From NCBI GenBank assembly GCA_027563935.2, contig JANVAS020000222.1, forward strand, positions 7,626,001 to 7,690,000: 64,000 bases of DNA, read 5' to 3'. Numbering within the stretch: the first letter of the stretch is position 1; every line of letters starts with the position of its first letter. Shown here piece after piece: positions 22,300-33,158 of the stretch. Source of the DNA: Costus lasius (lineage: Eukaryota; Streptophyta; Magnoliopsida; Zingiberales; Costaceae). Under the pieces are notes generated by a model that saw only the letters and a program-made list of their open reading frames with translations, was not told the origin of the DNA and did no database searches. The position numbers were made by a program, and so were the translations under genes.

Positions 22300-23706
22300 T
22301 TGTTTATCATCATGCGTTATTTTACTCAACAGGAAGTTATAGCTAGAACAGAACTAATAACTGTTAGGGAACAAAAGGCTCTTACACTTAGTTTTACAAC
22401 ATTTAAATATAGGGTTCTTACTCATAAGCCTAGTTGTTTCACAACATACACTTTGTGCAATGGTTATAATAGTAAAACTGTTATTGATCATCAAGTCAAG
22501 TTTAATGTTATATCTCCCAAAGTCATTGAGCAATTTGGCCTCACCATACAAAAACATGATTATCCATATGTCATAACTTGGGAAGACTATACTAAAACTT
22601 TAGTTGACTTTCAATGCTTAGTTCCTATCCAATTAGGCAATATGAAAACTGAAATTTGGTGTGATGTAATGAGTTTAGAAGGATTTGACATCTTATTAGG
22701 GAATGAATTCATGCATGATTATCAAGGACATTATTTTCACAACCCTTGGAGTTATAGTTTTATTCATAAAGGGATGCCACACATAATTCACCCTTATGAT
22801 GAGTTAAGGGAGCAAACTAAAAAGTTGCAACATGAGTTCAAGGAGCATATGAAAAAGTTGCAACAATCAATGGAGAAATTAAGAAAGCCCCATTTACAAG
22901 TTGAACAAGAGAGTCCTAATCCTCTAGAGTTCAACCAAACATTAGAGCCTACTTTAGAACCTAAACCATGTCTTGATGAAACCACTAAATTTGAAGAAAT
23001 AAATCATGAAGTACCATTACCTTCAATTTTAGGGCCCATACCCATAGGTCCTTTAGAAAACATGCCTCAACTTGACTCTAGCACATCTATTCCAACTAAG
23101 GAACCCATTATTAACACATGTGAGAATCAATTGCCCATAGAGACTCCATTAGGCATAAAACAACTTAAGTTTGGAACATTTATCATTGATGACTTAGATA
23201 GCCAAGTTGAATCCACATCCATAGATCATGATGAACCACACTTTGAACCAATGTTAGATCCTTTTGCCATTGACCTAGACCCCAAGTCTCAATCATTAAG
23301 AGAACCACATCTTGAAGGCTTAGAAGACTTGACCCATGATCCCATGATCCTTGAGTCATGCCTCTTAGATCCAACTACCCACGCTCCTAAGCCACCTGTA
23401 AGGTCAATCAAACAAAGTGAAAACATGAGTGCTTTACCTCTTTTGCAAGTTGAACATATTGATTTTATCTTTCCTTCTCTTAGATCCTATAATGGACTAC
23501 ATGAGCTTGCTAATATGTCTTGTTTAAATCTGAATTTTCTTTCACCTAGCTTATTGATTGTGAGAAGTACATTAGGGGTTAAAACAAGACAACCCACTCA
23601 ACTTATGCATGATCAACTCCTCTTCCTACCTATCCTCAAAGATGAATACACCTATAGGCCTCCACCTAAGCGTGATAAATTGTTAATTTCCATGCTAGTA
23701 GTTTAA
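22300..23706 (+). CDS. 468-aa retropepsin-like protein lacking the catalytic motif (element L)
   Basis: This intact ORF starts at 22300, or at the second ATG at 22312. Residues about 68-165 follow the order of a gypsy-type aspartic protease: CNGYNSKTVID, FNVISPKVIEQFGL, then CLVPIQLGNMKTEIWCDVM and the flap-side word ILLGNEFM. Where active enzymes have Asp-Ser/Thr-Gly-Ala before the serine-rich turn, this protein reads Asp-His-Gln-Val, so proteolysis is unlikely. A charged helical stretch with coiled-coil character follows (about 172-205). After it comes a Pro/Glu-rich, probably disordered middle (about 206-385) and a hydrophobic C-terminal block (about 390-468). The AT-rich base use differs from the GC-rich LTR. 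Function is unknown; a structural, RNA-binding or accessory role for the element is only a guess. It is the only long ORF of a young element. Confidence 0.8.
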   Translation: MFIIMRYFTQQEVIARTELITVREQKALTLSFTTFKYRVLTHKPSCFTTYTLCNGYNSKTVIDHQVKFNVISPKVIEQFGLTIQKHDYPYVITWEDYTKTLVDFQCLVPIQLGNMKTEIWCDVMSLEGFDILLGNEFMHDYQGHYFHNPWSYSFIHKGMPHIIHPYDELREQTKKLQHEFKEHMKKLQQSMEKLRKPHLQVEQESPNPLEFNQTLEPTLEPKPCLDETTKFEEINHEVPLPSILGPIPIGPLENMPQLDSSTSIPTKEPIINTCENQLPIETPLGIKQLKFGTFIIDDLDSQVESTSIDHDEPHFEPMLDPFAIDLDPKSQSLREPHLEGLEDLTHDPMILESCLLDPTTHAPKPPVRSIKQSENMSALPLLQVEHIDFIFPSLRSYNGLHELANMSCLNLNFLSPSLLIVRSTLGVKTRQPTQLMHDQLLFLPILKDEYTYRPPPKRDKLLISMLVV

Positions 23707-23772
23707 TTGTTGCTAGTCATTTTAATTAACCTAAGTTTCTCCAGGAGTAGAAACACTTGAACCAGGGGTGTA

Positions 23773-25094
23773 TGATGTAGGAGCATATCACATGATATTT
23801 GATCTAATTTTGACTTAGTCAATTTTTGCATAATTATTGTAAATCTTGATTATTCATAGACTTAGTCAACAATTATGTTTATAGAGGCACTAATCCATCT
23901 TATTTTGCCATGACAATATGAGGTCCCATGACTACGGTCAAATCTCGCTCAAGCTAGTTCAAGCTTATTCAAGTCCAAAGATGATGTGCTGTCAACTCAA
24001 ATAGAGAAATAAGGGAGATTGAGAAGACTTGGCTGCAACGCTTACGTGAAGGACAAGCCAAACAAGCTGAAGCAGCTCTCAATGATGTAAAGGATGGCTG
24101 TGACTTACCAAAATGAGAAGGAGACGTTGGAGACTTCCTTGAGCATTACAACCAACGGTCACAAAAACTTTCCAGCTAACCATTTTCCTCCTGCTCTATA
24201 AAATGTAATCTCTCACATGTAAGCGAATTGAAGATTTTGAAATTGAAATGGAAATGGTTTTCGTTTGGTTCCATCGGATGTTTCTTCCCTACCTCTTCTT
24301 CTAATCTCCTCTCCTCCCTCAAACTCTCTACTTCGCTGCTATCACCCGCACGCTTCAGCCATCTTCAGATTTTGCCAGAATTTCGAGTGTCGCCGTCGAC
24401 GATCCAGCCAGCCGATCTCCGCAAAACTTCAGCCACTACGCATCCTTCGCCTGAAGAACCCCCAGCCACCGGCATCCGTCCATTGGCCGCTGGGATTGCT
24501 GGAATCGAACGTCCGTTCGAATCCCCTGTTTCCGCCTGCCTTCCGCCCTAGATCCGCCTTTCATCGTTGATCTCCCCCGTCCGGCCATCTTTCATCTCCA
24601 AGCTCCGGCCACGTCCTCTCGTCAGCGACACCATCCTCCAGCAGCAGCAGGTTCCGAGTTCGTGCACCACCGGTTGCCCGGCGACGACCTATGTTCCACC
24701 TGCGCACCTCCCCTGTTCCGACCGAACAGGCGCTTTTCCGCTTCTGCCAGTGCTCCGTTGCTCGGCCACCCCTCGTCGGAGCTCCGACGTCGCCAAAGCC
24801 ATCTCGTCCTTCCTTCATCTCCAATGACTCTAACGAGCAATCCCTGCACCGGCGCCGTTGATCGGCGCAAGCCCTGCTTCCAGATTTCCCTCTGTTCCCT
24901 GCTTTGTTTTCGGATTATGCTCCCTAAACTAATTTGATTAGTCTTCTCTTTGCAGGAAATTTACGGGGTTGCGAACACAGAACTCTTCATATTTGTCACG
25001 AATAGGACGCACTGATCTTGTCCTAACACAGTGAATTCTGGTAAAAAATACTCTTTGTTCTGGTTTGCACAACACGTGTCTCCTCCCCACATCA
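23773..25094 (+). repeat. 3' LTR of element L
   Basis: Same length and, as far as I compared, the same sequence as the 5' LTR except for one base (24832). It ends CACATCA and is followed by the right target copy TCGAT. The preceding bases (ACCAGGGGTGTA) are a weak polypurine tract. Confidence 0.95.
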
Positions 25095-25982
25095 TCGATC
25101 AATACGAGAACTCAAGTATCAAGGTGTGCGACCCTGTAGGTTCTTCTGACGCTGGCAGTGCTGACCAAAGGTCACCACAAGCAGTGAGTGGCACCTAGCA
25201 GTGCATCACTGCTACCCAGGTCATTGGAATGGATATCGACATCGACATCCCCATCATCGCAACTAGGTACAGATGCATTACAGTCTCTTTGCCGGACTGA
25301 TATCCGATTGGACAAGTGTGTCACCACTTGTTTTCACCCAATCACATGGCTATGACTAAAACAGGTTCTTACCTGGGTATGGCCATACACTCTCAGTCAT
25401 AGAACTATAGAGGAGCTCCATGGATATCATACTTCCCTAAGGAAGGGGCAAATCCTATGTCTGTCCATTGACCTTCTCATATGGGTCGTGACATGCTCAA
25501 TGACAACCGTTATGACCTCCCAACTACGGCGAGGTGTTAGGTTGTATCAAAGCAAGTCCCTAACCATATAGAATGATCAATGACCTCAAGTCAAGGGATC
25601 AATGCATCTCCTGTCACTTGTGACGATAACTTATGACACCAAGTCATAGCCTCACAGCGGGTCTTTCCAGTATATCCTCCAATGATATACCCATGTGTCT
25701 GCGTTAGCACCATGTACCTAACCAGCTCACATACCAGTCTCACAAGTACCATAGCTGTCCCATATCCACTAAGGTACATCGACTGGGGACAATAGTTTGA
25801 GCACAGATCCAATCTATCTCCAGGGACATTATCATGTCAGAACATGTGCGCAGATGTAAACAAACATTGATAATGACAATGCCAGAATGATATATATAAA
25901 TATCAAAGTCAAGTAGTACATAAGTGGACCAAAACTAGGTCCTAGGGCATATACACCAACAATCTCCCACTTGCACTAAGAC

Positions 25983-27431
25983 CTAGAGGTTGAGAAATCT
26001 TAACCCCATATCTCTAGCGTGACCATCATGCTTCTGCTGCGCCAAAGCCTTGGTCAATGGGTCTGCCAGATTGTTTTCTGTGTCAACTCTGCTAATCTTG
26101 ACATCACCTCTTTCAATGATCTCTCTGATCAGGTGAAATCTTCTGAGTATGTGTTTGGATCTTTGATGAGACCGTGGTTCCTTGGCTTGTGCAATTGCTC
26201 CATTGTTGTCACAATAGAGTTCGATGGGATCCACTGCACTAGGAACCACCTGAAGATCAGATATGAACTTCCTTATCCAAACGGCTTCCATGGCTGCCTC
26301 AGAAGCGGCCACATACTCTGCTTCGGTTGTAGAATCTGCTATGGTGGATTGCTTGAAGCTCTTCCAGCATACAGCACCTCCATTTATCTTGAACACATAG
26401 CCGGCCTGCGATGTAAAGTCGTCAGGGTCAGACTGGAATGATGCATCAGTATAGCCTTGCACACTGAGCTCTTCCTGTCCCCCATAGACCAAGAACAAAT
26501 CCTTAGTTCTCCTCAGATACTTTAGGATGTTCTTTACAGCCACCCAGTGCTGCAGACCTGGATTGGATTGGTATCGGCTGGTTATGCTTACAGCATATGC
26601 CACGTCTGGTCTAGTACACAACATTGCATACATGATCGATCCTACTGCTGAAGCATAAGGAATTCGACTCATGTCATCCCGCTCAGCCTGTGTTGTAGGA
26701 CACTGGCTCTTTGAGAGAGTAAGGCCATGTCTTACTGGAAGGTATCCTTTCTTGGATTGCTCCAAGTTAAACCTCTCCAGGACCTTATCAATGTAGGTAC
26801 TCTGACTAAGGGCCAGGAGCCTCTTGGATCTATCTCGGTAGATCCTCACGCCTAGAATATAGGCGGCCTCCCCTAAGTCTTTCATCTCAAAACACTTCCC
26901 CAACCATGTCTTCACAGCTTGAAGACTAGGGATGTCATTTCCGATGAGCAGTATGTCATCGACATACAAGACCAGAAAAATCACCAAGCTCCCACTGAAT
27001 TTTCTATATACACAAGCGTCATCTTCGCTTTTGATAAAGCCATAATCTCTCACAGCTTCATCAAATCGAAGATTCCAACTTCGAGATGCTTGCTTTAATC
27101 CATAAATGGATCTCTTTAGCCTGCAGACCTTACTAGCCTCTGCAGGATGGATGAAGCCATCAGGTTGTGTCATGTACACATCCTCAGTCAGCTTCCCATT
27201 AAGGAACGCTGTCTTCACATCCATCTGCCATATCTCATAGTCATGATATGCAGCTATAGCAAGCAGAATCCGAATGGACTTGATCATGGCAACTGGCGAG
27301 AAGGTTTCATCATAGTCCACCCCGTGGACTTGTTTAAAACCTTTAGCCACTAGTCTACCCTTATAGGTAACTATATTGCCATCCATGTCGGTCTTCTTCT
27401 TGAAGACCCATTTACACCCTATGGGTTTTAC
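25983..27431 (-). pseudogene. gag-pol of D, C-terminal part (RT and RNase H)
   Basis: The frame starts at the insertion site of B and reads KPIGCKWVFKKKTDMDG. It runs through RT (DETFSP, QMDVKTAFLNG, YGLKQASRSWN, YVDD on the minus strand at 26955-26966) and RNase H (GYTDASF, STTEAEYVAAS, CDNNGAIA) to the stop at 25983. With 44698-47174 it accounts for one frame of 1,307 codons when the target copy is counted once. The only break I see in this polyprotein is therefore the insertion of B. All catalytic residues are present. Confidence 0.94.
27427..27431. repeat. target site duplication of B, left copy (TTTAC)
   Basis: TTTAC precedes the LTR of B here and follows its other end at 44698-44702, inside the pol codons of D. 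Confidence 0.94.
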
Positions 27432-29113
27432 TGAAAGTCCCCTTAATCTAGGGGGCCGAAACCCTAAGGGAGGCGCATATAAAAAATTCGCATGGGAAGC
27501 TAGGGTTTCAAGAGATCTTAATATATCATATGATCAACTTTCGAATGCTAGTATAGAAGAGAAAGATCCATACCATCGCCATCTCTTGGATGGTGTCTTG
27601 GAAGCAGAGAGCGAGAGGATCTCCTCCAAAGGATGCGCACACAAGATGAAGAAGCCGCCTACTCCCTTGGTGCTCCTTGTGCTAGCAAGGTTCCAAGAGG
27701 TGCTTGTCGTATGGAAGGAAAGAGATGTTTTTCTTCTTGGCCGAATCCTCTCCTAGAGACTTGAAGTCATCACCACACAAGAGTGTGTCGAGAGAGAAGG
27801 GCGAGAGGCGAGAATAGAGCTTCCCTTTTGCGTGAACGTGAGGCGTGGTCACGTTTAGAGAAGTGCTATCTAAAAATAGCAAAGTCTCCAATTCATGCGA
27901 CCATGAATTTTCCTTAACGCTATTAGCTCTCCCCTTTGAACCATGCGCTCATATGATGAGCCGGTTCAAGTTGGTTCAGTTCAAGAAACCAAATAAGCCA
28001 AGCATTTAGTCTAGATCTCAATTAAACCCTAAGGCTTCAGATCTAACCGTTGATCTCTCGATGCTTCTGATCTCACCGATCTAGCATCCATTCTCTCAAT
28101 CGAAGCTTACCGATCTCAAGCCCTAATCAATCAAACATGATCAGACCAGATCTCACTTACAAGCAGAGACTAAATTCCTTTAAACTGAACTTGAACAATT
28201 CAGTCCACACGATCTAACTTAAGTAAACCATATCATCAAATTGTGCGACCCTGAGGGTTTCCTTTAAATGTCGGTAACGATAACTCACGTTATCACGATC
28301 AGTGAGGGGTATCTAGCAACACATCACTGTCTCCCGATATAAAGAAAAGAGTCTTCCAAGACTACACCCAAACAACAGCACAAGTGTGAATCAACTCACT
28401 AGGCATGCATGTTTCCTTTGCCACTGGATGTTCTTATTGGACAAGCGTGTCAAGCTTGTAACTCCAATATGATGAGCATGATTAGATCAGATGAACATAG
28501 TCACCTGGGTATGGCCATACACTATTCTCAATCATCTCATCCAGGGGGCCCCTTTAGAACATCACACTCCTTAAACAAGGAGACGGCAATCCTTTGTCCA
28601 TCACAAGTGCCCTAACCTGACTCAAGCTCACCATCCAAGAGAGTCTATAATCATTATGTTTCAAATGATATTGAACTACCTCAAAACAATGACAATCATC
28701 ATTTAGAAAACACAAGTGATCTCAAGTCAGAGGAAATGTGCCACTTGTCGCAATCAAGGATTATTCACATTGTGACAAGCAATTGAATATCCTAGTAGGG
28801 TCTGTCCAGTACATCCAATGTACCCATGAGTCTACATCTTATTCCATGCTCGAAGCATCCTATAAGATTAGAACACATATTAGTCTTAATCATATCAAGG
28901 CTGTCTCATGTTCACCAAGATATATCAACTAAGGACTTAACTGCATGTCAGCCTAGCTGAACAGCTTTGAGACATTATTCAGAAGTACACTTATTGCAGC
29001 AGACAATGTAACAAACTGAATAACAACCATGCCTTTATAAACATAAGAGTTTATACATGATACTGTTACAATCCCAAGGCCTCAAACATTAGCCTTAAGG
29101 GCATACCCCAACA
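27432..29113 (-). repeat. 3' LTR of B
   Basis: On the minus strand it starts TGTTGGGGTATGCCC at 29113 and ends GGGGACTTTCA at 27432. GTATGGCCATAC lies at 28509-28520. The CArG/TATA-like inverted repeat GCTATCTAAAAATAGC lies at 27865-27880. The polypurine tract follows at 29114-29128. Confidence 0.94.
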
Positions 29114-29133
29114 ATCTCCCACTTGCACTTAAT

Positions 29134-29755
29134 CTAATGGTTGAGAAATCTCAAACCCATATTATTACAGTGCTTCTCATGCTTCTGCTGCGCCAGAGGC
29201 TTAGTAAGCGGGTCTGCCAGATTGTCATCTGTATGAACCTTGCAGACTTTGATCTCGCCACGATCTATGATCTCCCTGATCAAGTGAAACCGTCTCTGTA
29301 TGTGCTTGGACTTCTGGTGCGACCGTGGTTCCTTTGCTTGTGCGATTGTTCCAGTGTTATCACAGAAGATAACCAAAGGATCTGCACTCGAAGGAACAAC
29401 ACCAAGTTCTCTCACGAACTTACGAATCCACACTGCCTCCTTGGATGCTTCCAAGGCTGCAACATACTCGGCTTCTATTGTGGAATCAGCAACAGTTGAC
29501 TGTTTGAAACTCTTCCACACCACTGCTCCTCCATTCAAGCTAAAAACATAGCCTGATTGTGATCGGAAATCATCCTGGTCAGACTGGAACGAAGCGTCAG
29601 TATATCCTTCAATACTGAGTTCTTCCTGACCACCATATATCAAGAACATATCTTTGGTCCTCCGCAGATATTTTAAAATGTTCTTGACTGCAATCCAGTG
29701 TGCCTGACCTGGATTACTTTGGAACCGACTGGTCACGCTTAACCCGTAAGCGACG
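29134..29755 (-). pseudogene. pol C-terminus of B (end of RT, RNase H)
   Basis: The minus strand encodes VAYGLSVTSRFQSNPGQAHW and RNase H (GYTDASFQSDQDDFRSQSGYVFSLNGGAVVWKS, EAEYVAA, FCDNTGTIA) to the stop at 29134. It is cut at 29755, in the codons for RPDV, by the LTR end of C. The five bases CGACG (29751-29755) are the expected left target copy of C. Confidence 0.92.
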
Positions 29756-30990
29756 TGTTGGGTCCCCTTCAAGGGGGAGCGAAACCCTAAGGTGGCGCAA
29801 GCAACCTTATTCTTATGTTTTAGCAGCGGAAGTAGGGTTTCATGAGGATCGGATGCTATACATTCATATGATCAACTTTTAAGAAGCATGAAGATCGAAA
29901 GAAGATCATACCGAAGCCATGTGTTGGATGGCGTCAAGGAAGAAGAGATTCGAATGAAACTCCTCCAAAAGGTGCGCACACAAGGTGATGCCACCTACTC
30001 CTTGAGATCCTTGTGCTAGCAAGGTGCTTCAAGGGTCTTTGATCGAATCAAAGGGATGAGATGTCTTCTCCCACTTGGCCGAGACCTCTCCAAGACGTGA
30101 AGGAAGTTTTTCCCCAAGCAAGAGCGTCGAGAGTAAGCGTCAAAAACCTATTGGCGTTCTCAAGAGGTGGCGTATGAAGACTTACCAAAAATAGCAAGTC
30201 ATGAAGAGCATGCGCCCACATCTTCATAACCGACAATAACGCTTCAAGATTGAACCATGCGTTCATTGTCTTGAACCGGTTCAATCTAATTGACCCAACT
30301 CAATTTGGTTCAAAGACCAAATCAAAACAGCCCAAGCCATGGTCTAGATTTCTCTGAACCAAATGGTTCAAAATCTAACCGTTCATCTCTGGATGCTCCC
30401 GATCTCACCGATCTAGCATCAATACTCTCGATCGAAGCTTACCGATCTCAAGCCCTAATCAATCAAACATGATCAGACCAGATCTCACTTACAATCAGAG
30501 TTTAAATCCCTTTAAACTGAACTCAAACAATTCAGTCCACACGATCTGACTTAAGTAAGCCATATCATCAAATTGTGCGACCCTAAGGGTTTCCTTTAAA
30601 TGTCGGTAACGATAACTCACGTTATCACGATCAGTGAGGGGTATCTAGCAACACATCACTGTCTCCCGATATAAAGGAAAGAGTCTTCCAAGACTACACC
30701 CAAACCACAGCACAAGTGTGAATCCACTTCACAAGGCATACATGTTTCCTTTGCCACTGGATGTTCTTATTGGATAAGCATGTCAAGCCTGTAACTCCAA
30801 TACGATGAGCATGATTAGATCAGATGAACACAGTCATCTGGGTATGGCCATACACTTTCTCAATCATCTCATCAAGGGGGCCCTTTAGAACATCACACTC
30901 CTTAAACAAGGAGACGGCAATCCTTTATCTATCACTAGTGCCCTAACCTGACTCAAGCTCACCATCCAAGATAGTCTATAATCATTATGT

Positions 30991-32680
30991 TGTTGGGGTA
31001 TGCCCTTAAGGCTAATGTTTGAGGCCTTGGGATTGTATCAGTATCATATAATAAACGTTTATGTTTATAAAGGCATGGTTATTATTCAGTTAGCTATATT
31101 GTCTGCTGCAATAATTGTACTTCAGAATAATGTCTCAAAGCTGTTCAGCTAGGCTGACATGCAGTTATGTCCTTAGTCGAGATATCTTGGTGAACATGAG
31201 ACAGCCTTGATATGGTTAAGACTAATATGTGTTCTAATCTTATAGGATGCTTCGAGCATGGAATAAGATGTAGACTCATGGGTACATTGGATGTACTGGA
31301 CAGACCCTACTAGGATATTCAATTGTTTGTCACAATGTGAATAATCCTTGAATATGACAAGTGGCACATTTCCTCTGACTTGAGATCACTTGTGTTTTCT
31401 AAATGATGATTGTCATTGTTTTGAGGTAGTTCAATATCATTTGAAACATAATGATTATAGACTATCTTGGATAATGAGCTTGAGTCAGGTTAGGGCACTA
31501 GTGATAGACATAGGATTGCCGTCTCCTTGTTTAAGGAGTGTGATGTTCTAAAGGGGCCCCCTGGATGAGATGATTGAGAAAAGTGTATGGCCATACCCAG
31601 GTGACTGTGTTCATCTGATCTAATCATGCTCATCATATTGGAGCTACAAGCTTGACACGCTTGTCCAATAAGAACATCCAGTGGCAAAGGAAACATGTAT
31701 GCCTAGTGATGTGGATTCACACTTGTGCTATGGTTTGGGTGTAGTCTTGGAAGACTATTTCCTTTATATCGGGAGACAGTGATGTGTTGCTAGATACCCC
31801 TCACTGATCGTGATAACGTTAGTTATCGTTACCGACATTTAGAGGAAACCCTCAGGGTCGCACAATTTGATGATATGGCTTACTTAAGTCAGATCGTGTG
31901 GACTGAATTGTTCAGGTTCAGTTTAAAGGGATTTAATCTCTGATTGTAAGTGAGATCTGGTCTGATCATGTTTGATTGATTAGGGTTTGAGATCGGTAAG
32001 CTTCGATCGAGAGATTGGATGCTAGATCAGTGAGATCAGGAGCATCAAGAGATCGACGGTCAGATCAAGAGCCTTAGGGTTTATTGTGGTCTGGACTGAT
32101 TGCTTGGTTTATTTGGTTATTAAACCAAACCAAATTGAACCAGCTCATTGAGTGAGCGTGTGGTTCAAATTGAGAGGAGTTTGCGCATGGGGTAAACTCA
32201 TGATCGCAAGTGAGTGAGTGGCTTTCTATTTTTAGAAAGCATGATCACATACGTGACCACTACTCACGTTCACGCCTAAGGCGCCCTCATCTCTCGTTTC
32301 TCCTCACTCTCGTCGCCAACTTGGGCATTCAACACTCGCACTCTCGTGTGGTGAAGAGATTGACGAAAGGAGAAGAAAGCAATCGCCAAGCAAAGGAGAT
32401 CTCTCCCCTTCCATTCGACAACGGCTTCTTGGAACCTTGCTAGCACAAGGAGCACCAAGGAAGAGTAGGCGACACCAATTGTGTGCGTCACCTTTGGAGA
32501 AGGAGCACTTGCGCCTTTCCTTCCAAGACACCATCTTAGCGATGGCAATGGTGAGAATCATTTTGGAATTTAAAGTTGAACATATTATATGCATAGATCC
32601 TTGAAACCCCTTCCGCTGCATCAAAGTTTTTCATATGCGCCTCCTATAGGGTTTCGCCCCCTTTATCTAGGGGACTTTCA
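30991..32680 (+). mobile_element. solo LTR of copia-1 (plus), innermost insertion
   Basis: A 1,690-bp LTR from TGTTGGGG to GGGGACTTTCA is flanked by TATGT at 30986-30990 and 32681-32685. It therefore arose from a full element by recombination between its own LTRs. It lies in the opposite orientation to its host LTR in C. GTATGGCCATAC is at 31585-31596. The palindrome GCTTTCTATTTTTAGAAAGC is at 32221-32240. Confidence 0.95.
32221..32240 (+). promoter_or_regulatory. core-promoter palindrome of copia-1 LTR
   Basis: Perfect 8-bp arms surround TTTT about 1,230 bp into the LTR, just before a CT-rich leader-like stretch. The centre reads CTATTTTTAG, which fits both a TATA-like box and a CArG/MEF2-like MADS site. 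Homologous positions in A, B, C, E and F/G have different arms that still pair. Confidence 0.55.
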
Positions 32681-33158
32681 TATGTTTCAAATGATATTGA
32701 ACTACCTCAAAACAATGACAATCATCATTTAGAAACACAAGTGATCTCAAGTCAGAGGAAATGTGCCACTTGATACAATCAAGGAATATTCACATTGTGA
32801 CAAGCAATTGAATATCCTAGTAGGGTCTGTCTAGTACATCCAATGTACCCATGAGTCTACATCTTATTCCATGCTCGAAGCATCCTATAAGATTAGAACA
32901 CATACTAGTCTTAACCATATCAGGGCTGTCTCATGTTCACCAAGATACATCGACTAAGGACATATAGCATGTCAGCCTAGCTGAACAGCATTGAGACATT
33001 ATTCAGAAGTATATCTATTGCAGCAGATAATATAACAAACTGAATAATAACCATGCCTTTATAAACATAAGAGTTTATTACATGATACTGATACAATCCT
33101 TAGGCCTCAAACATTAGCCTTAAGGGCATACCCCAACAATCTCCCACTTGCACTTAAT

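Larger units (their letters stand above)
19769..25094 (+). mobile_element. non-autonomous LTR element L with one ORF
   Basis: Two 1,322-bp LTRs (19769-21090 and 23773-25094) bound a 2,682-bp interior with an initiator tRNA-Met primer-binding site and one long ORF. The target duplication TCGAT is at 19764-19768 and 25095-25099. I noticed a single LTR difference (20828 G versus 24832 A), so insertion is very recent. There is no Gag, RT, RNase H or integrase. Mobility must come from proteins of another element. It sits in the 3' LTR of D in the opposite orientation. Confidence 0.95.
18744..25961 (-). repeat. 3' LTR of D, interrupted by element L
   Basis: LTR sequence covers 18744-19768 and 25100-25961. 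On the minus strand it starts TGTTGGTGTATATGCCCTAG at 25961 and ends GGTTTCCCAACA at 18744. The palindrome GTATGGCCATAC is at 25377-25388 and TGACC-AAA-GGTCA at 25162-25174. A TATA-like word (minus strand CTATATATG) lies near 19203-19211. Confidence 0.94.
29756..33138 (-). repeat. 3' LTR of C, interrupted by a solo LTR
   Basis: LTR sequence is 29756-30990 and 32686-33138, about 1,688 bp in all. It starts TGTTGGGGTATG at 33138 on the minus strand but ends GGGGACCCAACA, unlike the other copia-1 LTRs. GTATGGCCATAC is at 30842-30853. The GACTT/AAGTC arms around CCAAAAATAG are at 30179-30200. Confidence 0.92.

Noticed and set aside
28738..28932. A 62-64 aa antisense frame recurring in U3 of six copia-1 LTRs
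   Set aside because: It begins at GTG rather than ATG in the copy checked, is antisense to the element, and is kept open mainly because the LTR copies are recent.
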